From assembly GCA_016710265.1 (NCBI GenBank), contig JADJJL010000003.1:201001-265000 (forward strand): DNA of 64,000 nucleotides, in the 5' to 3' direction. Both the position numbers and the translations under genes were made by a program. Source of the DNA: Saprospiraceae bacterium (lineage in GTDB: Bacteria; Bacteroidota; Bacteroidia; Chitinophagales; Saprospiraceae). The first letter of the stretch is position 1. The number at the start of each line of letters is the position of its first letter. The notes under the pieces were generated by a model. The model had not been told where the DNA came from and did no database searches. It saw only the letters and a list, made by a program, of their open reading frames with translations. Shown here one piece after another: positions 58,305 through 64,000 of the stretch.

Positions 58305-61300
58305 ATGTCTCAACTGTTTATAAAATGGAATTTGATGCTGTGCCTTTCGGTCATAATTTCATGCAATCAAAATTCTGATAAGACAGATGTTTCTATGGGT
58401 TTTACTTTATTGGAGCCAAGTCATACAGGTATTCGTTTTCAAAATCTGATCACAGAAAGTTTGGATCAGAACATTTATTATTCAGCTTATATGTTTAATG
58501 GTGGTGGTGTAGCTACTGCTGATTTTAACAACGATGGACTTCTCGATCTATACTTTTCAGGTAATCAAGTCGCGGATCAATTATACCTTAACAAAGGAGA
58601 ATTTAAATTTGAGGATATTTCTAAGGAGTCAGGTATTTCTAAATTTAAAGGATGGAAAAATGGAATAAGCATTGTTGATATTAATGAGGATGGATGGTTA
58701 GATATATATATATGTCGTGGAGATCATGATCAGTCCCCTTCTGAAAACACAAATTTATTATTGATCAATCAAGGTGACCTGACTTTCCTTGAAAGTGCGG
58801 CTGAATACGGAATTGATGATGATGGTTATTCAATTTGTTCTGTATTTTTTGACATGGACAATGACAATGATCTTGATTTGTATATCAGCAATCGTCCGGA
58901 ACGTTTTAACAGGACATTTAAGCAAATGGATGAAGAAATGGAATTGAACATTAGATATGGTCAACATAGACTTTATCGCAATAATGGGAAAGGTCATTTT
59001 TCAGAAATTTCAACATTGGCTGGAATTACCAATACCTATGGCTATGGTTTAAATGTCATTGCAGGAGATTTTAACAGCGATGGTTGGCAGGATCTTTTTG
59101 TTTGCAATGATTTTCGTTGGCCTGATTTTTATTATGAGAACCAAAAGAATGGAACTTTTAAAGAAAAAATGAAGGAATTTGCAAATCACAGCAGCTTTTC
59201 TTCCATGGGTGCAGACCTTGGCGATATCAACAATGATGGAATGGAAGATCTATTTGTTGTTGAAATGAGACCAGATGATTACAAAAGGAGCAAAACTTCT
59301 ATGCCTACAATGAATCCACAGGTATATGACACCATGAAATCAAAAGATATCCATCTTCAATTTATGCACAATGCCTTATACTTGAATCGCGGTTCTTCTT
59401 ATTTTTCAGAAATTTCACAATTGTCTGGAGTAGATAAAACAGATTGGTCATGGGCACCATTGATTGCAGATTTTGACCATGACGGCTTGCGTGATATCTA
59501 TGTAACCAATGGTTTTAGAAGAGATCTTAACGATATGGATGGAGATGCATTGATGGATTCTCTGGTGGCCCATAAACGAAAATTTAATTCTCTGGAAGAT
59601 TTATTTGCCATCTTCCCGAAAGTGCCGCTGGTCAACTATATGTTTAAAAATGCCGGCCATTTAAAATTTGATAAAGTAATGACCAACTGGGGTTTTACAA
59701 AACCATCTTATTCTAATGGTGCAGCAACCGCTGACCTTGACAATGATGGCGATTTGGATTTAGTCATAAATAATATTGATGATCATGTGCATTTATACAG
59801 AAATAATAATCCATTCGTCAAACAACAAATTCGTGTAAGTTGTAAAGGTCCAACTGGAAATCCAATGGGAATAGGAGCGAAAATTGAACTATTTTCAGAT
59901 TCTCTGCACACAAGTGCTGATATGAGAATTCAGCGTGCTTATTTATCATGCAGCGAACCCACTGTACATTTTGGATTGGGAAATTGTAAAAAAATAGATA
60001 GCCTTAGAATTCGATGGCCCGATGGTAAAACTGAAACCATTCGAAATATTAAAATGGGCTCAAATTTGATTTTTAATTATCAAAATGCCTCTCCAACAAA
60101 TCAAATCAGTGAATTCACAAAAAGTTATTTTTCAAACATCAGTTCACAATCTTTAACTCCTGCTTTTTATCATCGAGAGAATCAATACAATGATTTTAGT
60201 GAGCAAAAATTATTGCCTTATGAAATGAGCCGATTGGGTCCATTTATTACGGTGGCAGATGTCAATCAGGATGGATTGGAAGATTTTTATATAGGTGGTG
60301 CTAAAAATCAATCTGGAGCTCTTTATTTGCAAAATAGTCTACACCAATTTATTCTTTCAAATCAAAAAGTATTTATTCAAGATCAAGCCTATGAAGACAT
60401 GGGTACTCTTTTTTTTGATGTGGAAAGTGATGGCGATATGGATTTGTATGTTGTTTCCGGTGGAACAGAATCACCGGAAGGAAGAGCCTACCAGGATAGG
60501 ATTTATTTAAATAATGGCAAAGGTCAATTTACCAAAGGACTTAAAAATATCCCATTGACAAGTTCAAGTGGATCATGTTTGCAGGTTTTTGATGCGGATG
60601 GAGATGGTGATTTGGATATTTTTAGAGGCGGAAGAGTTATTCCTTCAAAATATCCTTCAGCACCCAAATCTTATTTTTTTCGAAATGAAGGCCAAGGTCA
60701 TTTTACAGATCAGACAAATCAATTTCTGGGTGAATTAGCAACGATAGGAATGATAACCAGTGTTGCGAGTTTAGATATCAACCAGGATTCAAAGCCAGAC
60801 TTGATTGTTGGTGGAGAATGGATGTCTTTACAAGTTTGGGAGAATTCCGGTGCAGGTTTTCGAAAAACGAATCCTGAGAAATACGGATTTGAAAACACGG
60901 AAGGCATGTGGTTTAAAATCCATGCTGAAGATTTAAATCAGGATGGATTGCTTGATTTGATTTGCGGAAATATTGGAGAAAATTACAAATTTCATGCTTC
61001 CAATGAAAAACCATTCCTGATTTACGCAAACGACTTTGACCAAAATCAAACTTTTGACATTGTGTTGAGCAAATTTGAAGGCGAATCCAGAGTTCCAATA
61101 CGTGGAAAACAATGCAGTCAAGAACAAATGCCATTTATCAAGAAAAAGTTTCCTAGTTTTAAGCTATTTGCAGCGGCAAGTTTAGAAGATATTTATGGAC
61201 CAGGACTTGAAAAAGCGGTTCATTATCAAGCAAAAGAATTTAAAAGCCTGATTTTTATCAACAAAGGAAAAAAATTTGAGCGACAAGAATTACCTGTTGA

Positions 61301-61601
61301 GGTACAATTTTCAGCAGTCCATGGTATTTTGACCTATGATATTAATTCAGACCATCAGATGGATATTGTTTTGGCTGGAAATTATTTTAAGACAGAAGTT
61401 GAAACCAGTCCATTGGATGCTTCTGTCGGATTAGTTTTGTTGGCAAATTCCGGAAAATTCATTCCTTTAACAATCGCTCAGTCAGGTGTTTTTTTAAAAA
61501 CAGATGTAAAAGATCTACACGAAATTAAAATTGGTGATAGCTTTGGTTTTTTAGCAAGTTCAAACGATGGTCCACTACAATTAGTACAACATCATAAATA
61601 A
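58305..61601 (+). CDS. CRTAC1-type FG-GAP/VCBS repeat lipoprotein with ASPIC/UnbV domain
   Basis: A 1,098-residue protein with a lipobox (LCLSVIISCNQN). It contains many calcium-binding-like FG-GAP repeats of the form ADFNNDGLLDLYFSGN, VDINEDGWLDIYICRG and ADLDNDGDLDLVINN, and an ASPIC/UnbV segment near residues 520-585 (GIGAKIELFSDS, HFGLGNCKKIDSLRIRWPDGK). The start is ATG 58305; a TTG 57 bases upstream would lengthen the signal. A close paralogue follows after six bases. Such proteins are frequent in Saprospiria, often near SusCD genes, and probably act at the surface. Confidence 0.87.
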   Translation: MSQLFIKWNLMLCLSVIISCNQNSDKTDVSMGFTLLEPSHTGIRFQNLITESLDQNIYYSAYMFNGGGVATADFNNDGLLDLYFSGNQVADQLYLNKGEFKFEDISKESGISKFKGWKNGISIVDINEDGWLDIYICRGDHDQSPSENTNLLLINQGDLTFLESAAEYGIDDDGYSICSVFFDMDNDNDLDLYISNRPERFNRTFKQMDEEMELNIRYGQHRLYRNNGKGHFSEISTLAGITNTYGYGLNVIAGDFNSDGWQDLFVCNDFRWPDFYYENQKNGTFKEKMKEFANHSSFSSMGADLGDINNDGMEDLFVVEMRPDDYKRSKTSMPTMNPQVYDTMKSKDIHLQFMHNALYLNRGSSYFSEISQLSGVDKTDWSWAPLIADFDHDGLRDIYVTNGFRRDLNDMDGDALMDSLVAHKRKFNSLEDLFAIFPKVPLVNYMFKNAGHLKFDKVMTNWGFTKPSYSNGAATADLDNDGDLDLVINNIDDHVHLYRNNNPFVKQQIRVSCKGPTGNPMGIGAKIELFSDSLHTSADMRIQRAYLSCSEPTVHFGLGNCKKIDSLRIRWPDGKTETIRNIKMGSNLIFNYQNASPTNQISEFTKSYFSNISSQSLTPAFYHRENQYNDFSEQKLLPYEMSRLGPFITVADVNQDGLEDFYIGGAKNQSGALYLQNSLHQFILSNQKVFIQDQAYEDMGTLFFDVESDGDMDLYVVSGGTESPEGRAYQDRIYLNNGKGQFTKGLKNIPLTSSSGSCLQVFDADGDGDLDIFRGGRVIPSKYPSAPKSYFFRNEGQGHFTDQTNQFLGELATIGMITSVASLDINQDSKPDLIVGGEWMSLQVWENSGAGFRKTNPEKYGFENTEGMWFKIHAEDLNQDGLLDLICGNIGENYKFHASNEKPFLIYANDFDQNQTFDIVLSKFEGESRVPIRGKQCSQEQMPFIKKKFPSFKLFAAASLEDIYGPGLEKAVHYQAKEFKSLIFINKGKKFERQELPVEVQFSAVHGILTYDINSDHQMDIVLAGNYFKTEVETSPLDASVGLVLLANSGKFIPLTIAQSGVFLKTDVKDLHEIKIGDSFGFLASSNDGPLQLVQHHK

Positions 61602-61607
61602 CGCATA

Positions 61608-64000
61608 ATGAATAAAAACACACTCAATTATTTGGTATTGTTTTTTTGTTTTTTTTGTTTTCATTGTAAAGAAAATAATCAAAAAAAGGATGCACTGTTA
61701 TTTGAATTGATTGATCCTGAAAAATCAGGTATAAAGTTTGTCAACAAATTGCTTGAATATTCCGACGAGCATATTTTTAATTTTAATTATTTATACAATG
61801 GTGCCGGTGTGGCCATAGGAGATATCAACAAAGATGGATTGCAGGATATTTATTTTACAGCCAATCGCGCCAAAGACAAATTGTACCTCAATAAAGGAAA
61901 TTTTAAATTTGAAGACATTTCGGAATCATCTGGCATTTCAGCATTTAGTGGATGGAGAAGCGGTGTATCTATGGCAGATGTAAACGCCGATGGTTTTTTG
62001 GACATTTATATTTGCAGAGGAGGATTCAAATATGATTCAAGTAAAAATGCAAACTTACTTTTTATCAACAATGGAAACCAAACGTTTACAGAATCTGCTG
62101 CAAAGTATGGGATTGCAGACATTGGATTTTCTATTGCAGCTTGTTTTTTTGATTACGACAATGACAACGATTTGGATTTGTATGTGACCAATAGACCAGA
62201 ACAATTTTATCTGAATGTAGAACAGGTCATGGAAGGAAAAAAAGTTAACAATCCTTTATATTCCGACCATCTTTATCGTAACAATGGCGACCATACTTTT
62301 ACCAACGTGACCCAAGAAGCAGGAATCACCCATAATTTTGGATATGGATTAAGTGTAAGTACTGGTGATTTAGATCAAGATGGAGATCAGGACATTTATG
62401 TATCCAACGACTTTGTAGAAAACGATTATTTTTATGAGAATCAAGGCAATGGTACTTTCAGAGAAGTAATCAAAGAAGTAACAGGCCATGTACCTTATTA
62501 TGCAATGGGTACAGACATTGGAGATATCAACAATGATGGCTGGGAAGATATTTTTACAGTCGAGATGCGTCCGGAGGATTATAAGCGTTCTAAAACTTCT
62601 ATGCCTGTGATGAGTACCAGTTTGTTTGATACCATGGATTTGGCAGGAATACACCGTCAATATATGCACAATTGTCTTCAATTGAACCATGGAAATGGTC
62701 ATTTTTCAGACATAGCCCAATTGGCTGGAGTAGATCGTACCGACTGGTCTTGGGCAGCCTTAATTTGTGATTTTGACAACGACGGTTTTCGTGATTTGTA
62801 TGTGGCCAATGGCATCAAAAGAGACCTATACAATCGGGATGCTTATGCAGGTTTGATGCATGATCTGAAGCACAATAATATGAACAAGACCACAGAAGAA
62901 ATTATGCGCAATCTTCCTTCCTTTAAGGCGGTGAATTATGCCTTTCGAAACAATGGAGATTTGACTTTTACAAAAACCATGAAAGAATGGGGATTAAATC
63001 ATACTAGCCAATCACATGGTGCAGCCTTGGGTGATCTTGACAACGATGGCAATCTGGATTTGGTGGTTAACAATATGGATGACATCGCTTTTGTTTTTAA
63101 AAACAATGGAAACGGAAAGAAATCACTGAGAGTTCAATGCAATGGGCCTGAAAAAAATCCGAAGGGAATTGGGGCAAGGGTTGAAATACAGTATGGTGAT
63201 CAAAAGCAATATTCTGAAATGCGTACCTCCAGAGGCTATTTATCATCTTGCGAACCGTTTATTCATTTTGGAATTGGAGAAATTGAAAAAGTAGATGTAA
63301 TAAAAATAATTTGGCCTGATGGTAAATCGCAGGAATTAAAAAATCAAAAAGTAGACAAACCAATTGTACTAAATTACAGCGATGCTGGTCAAAAGAATAT
63401 TAGTAAAAAAGAACAAACAGAATTGTATTTTTCAGAAATAAATGGACAAATTATACCTGAATTCAGGCACCTAGAAAACGATTTTGACGATTACAAAAAA
63501 CAAATTTTATTACCTCATCGATTGAGTCGAATGGGTCCTAAAATATCAGTGGCAGATATCAATGCAGATGGATTGGAAGATTTTTTTGTCGGAGGTGCAA
63601 GAAATCAATCTGGTGCATTGTACGTACAATTATCAGATGGTAGCTTTAAGAAGTCCATTCAGAAAGCACTGGATGCAGATAAACTTTATGAGGATTTAGG
63701 TTCCGTATTTTTTGACGCAGATTTAGATAAGGATCAAGATCTTTATGTGGTTTCAGGAGGCTCAGAAAACGAAGAAGGGAAAGGTTATCAGGATCGCTTG
63801 TATCTCAATGATGGCAAAGGAAATTTTACAAAATCGAATTCTTTACCAAAAATTAGTTCTTCGGGATCTCAAGTAGCGGTTTATGATTTTGATGCTGATG
63901 GTGATCTTGATTTATTTAGAACCGGGAGATTAATTCCAGATCAATATCCTTTTGCACCAAGATCTTATTTGCTCGAAAACAAAGGCAAAGGAAATTTTGT
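61608..64000 (+). CDS. Second CRTAC1-type FG-GAP lipoprotein, runs off the window end
   Basis: The frame is open from ATG 61608 to the last base with no stop (797 codons visible). It has a hydrophobic N-terminus ending in a Cys (LFFCFFCFHCKEN), the same FG-GAP repeats (ISVADINADGLEDFFVG) and the same ASPIC/UnbV segment. It is clearly paralogous to the preceding gene: RSKTSMP is followed by DTM, then GVD-TDWSWA in both. Tandem duplication is therefore likely. Confidence 0.86.
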   Translation, partial: MNKNTLNYLVLFFCFFCFHCKENNQKKDALLFELIDPEKSGIKFVNKLLEYSDEHIFNFNYLYNGAGVAIGDINKDGLQDIYFTANRAKDKLYLNKGNFKFEDISESSGISAFSGWRSGVSMADVNADGFLDIYICRGGFKYDSSKNANLLFINNGNQTFTESAAKYGIADIGFSIAACFFDYDNDNDLDLYVTNRPEQFYLNVEQVMEGKKVNNPLYSDHLYRNNGDHTFTNVTQEAGITHNFGYGLSVSTGDLDQDGDQDIYVSNDFVENDYFYENQGNGTFREVIKEVTGHVPYYAMGTDIGDINNDGWEDIFTVEMRPEDYKRSKTSMPVMSTSLFDTMDLAGIHRQYMHNCLQLNHGNGHFSDIAQLAGVDRTDWSWAALICDFDNDGFRDLYVANGIKRDLYNRDAYAGLMHDLKHNNMNKTTEEIMRNLPSFKAVNYAFRNNGDLTFTKTMKEWGLNHTSQSHGAALGDLDNDGNLDLVVNNMDDIAFVFKNNGNGKKSLRVQCNGPEKNPKGIGARVEIQYGDQKQYSEMRTSRGYLSSCEPFIHFGIGEIEKVDVIKIIWPDGKSQELKNQKVDKPIVLNYSDAGQKNISKKEQTELYFSEINGQIIPEFRHLENDFDDYKKQILLPHRLSRMGPKISVADINADGLEDFFVGGARNQSGALYVQLSDGSFKKSIQKALDADKLYEDLGSVFFDADLDKDQDLYVVSGGSENEEGKGYQDRLYLNDGKGNFTKSNSLPKISSSGSQVAVYDFDADGDLDLFRTGRLIPDQYPFAPRSYLLENKGKGNF

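Overview
The window is a low-GC stretch of a Bacteroidota chromosome, most likely from the Saprospiria/Chitinophagia side of the phylum. The evidence is a nuo operon with a short NuoG, DUF6089 and DUF4292 genes, proteins ending in type IX secretion (T9SS) type A sorting signals, a SusC-like TonB receptor, FG-GAP/CRTAC lipoproteins, and TAnnTTTG-type promoter boxes. The lineage is inferred from gene content only; there is no rRNA gene and I saw no tRNA gene.

Layout. 1-8.3 kb: respiratory complex I operon nuoF(partial)-G-H-I-J-K-L-M-N, tightly packed. 8.4-15.9 kb: holB, a RicT/PSP1 protein, a DUF6089 outer-membrane protein, convergent family-2 glycosyltransferase, a large membrane protein, and a ferredoxin reductase plus ferredoxin that look like a split PaaE-type reductase. 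15.9-18.6 kb: hairpin-rich tandem repeats, a DUF4143 ATPase, a YdeI-like protein and a SET-domain gene. 18.6-25.2 kb: a winged-helix/phosphoribosyltransferase regulator behind a near-perfect palindromic operator, arsM, obgE, adk, an NlpC/P60 hydrolase, an M48 protease and a DinD-like gene. 25.6-35.4 kb: polA, lpxD, an unrecognised 537-residue protein, a DUF6445 protein, a cas-less CRISPR array (47-bp repeats), a membrane protein, an amidohydrolase and a small-protein/nucleotidyltransferase pair. 35.8-45.6 kb: a metal-dependent hydrolase, a SWIM-associated protein without its SWIM domain, rnc-fabF-acpP, divergent pyk, then TPR/DUF4292/EnvC-like genes. 45.6-64 kb: the surface and secretion region, with two T9SS cargo proteins (one with seven Cys-rich repeats), a TonB receptor with its beta-helix lipoprotein, and two tandem CRTAC-type lipoproteins, the second running off the end of the window.

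A striking property is that ten genes between 18.3 and 41.2 kb, including the normally essential polA, adk and rnc and the normally conserved pyk and lpxD, are interrupted by 14 single-step frameshifts, mostly in homopolymers. The reading frames elsewhere in the window are intact. In nearly every case adding or removing one base restores one full-length family protein, so I annotate each as a single gene and regard local sequence or assembly error as the likeliest cause.

The most interesting leads are the orphan type II-C-like CRISPR array, the Cys-rich repeat module in the 1,654-residue T9SS protein, the regulator with its 27-bp double-palindrome operator next to arsM, and the families of palindromic intergenic repeats. 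No complete, clearly new multi-gene system is evident.
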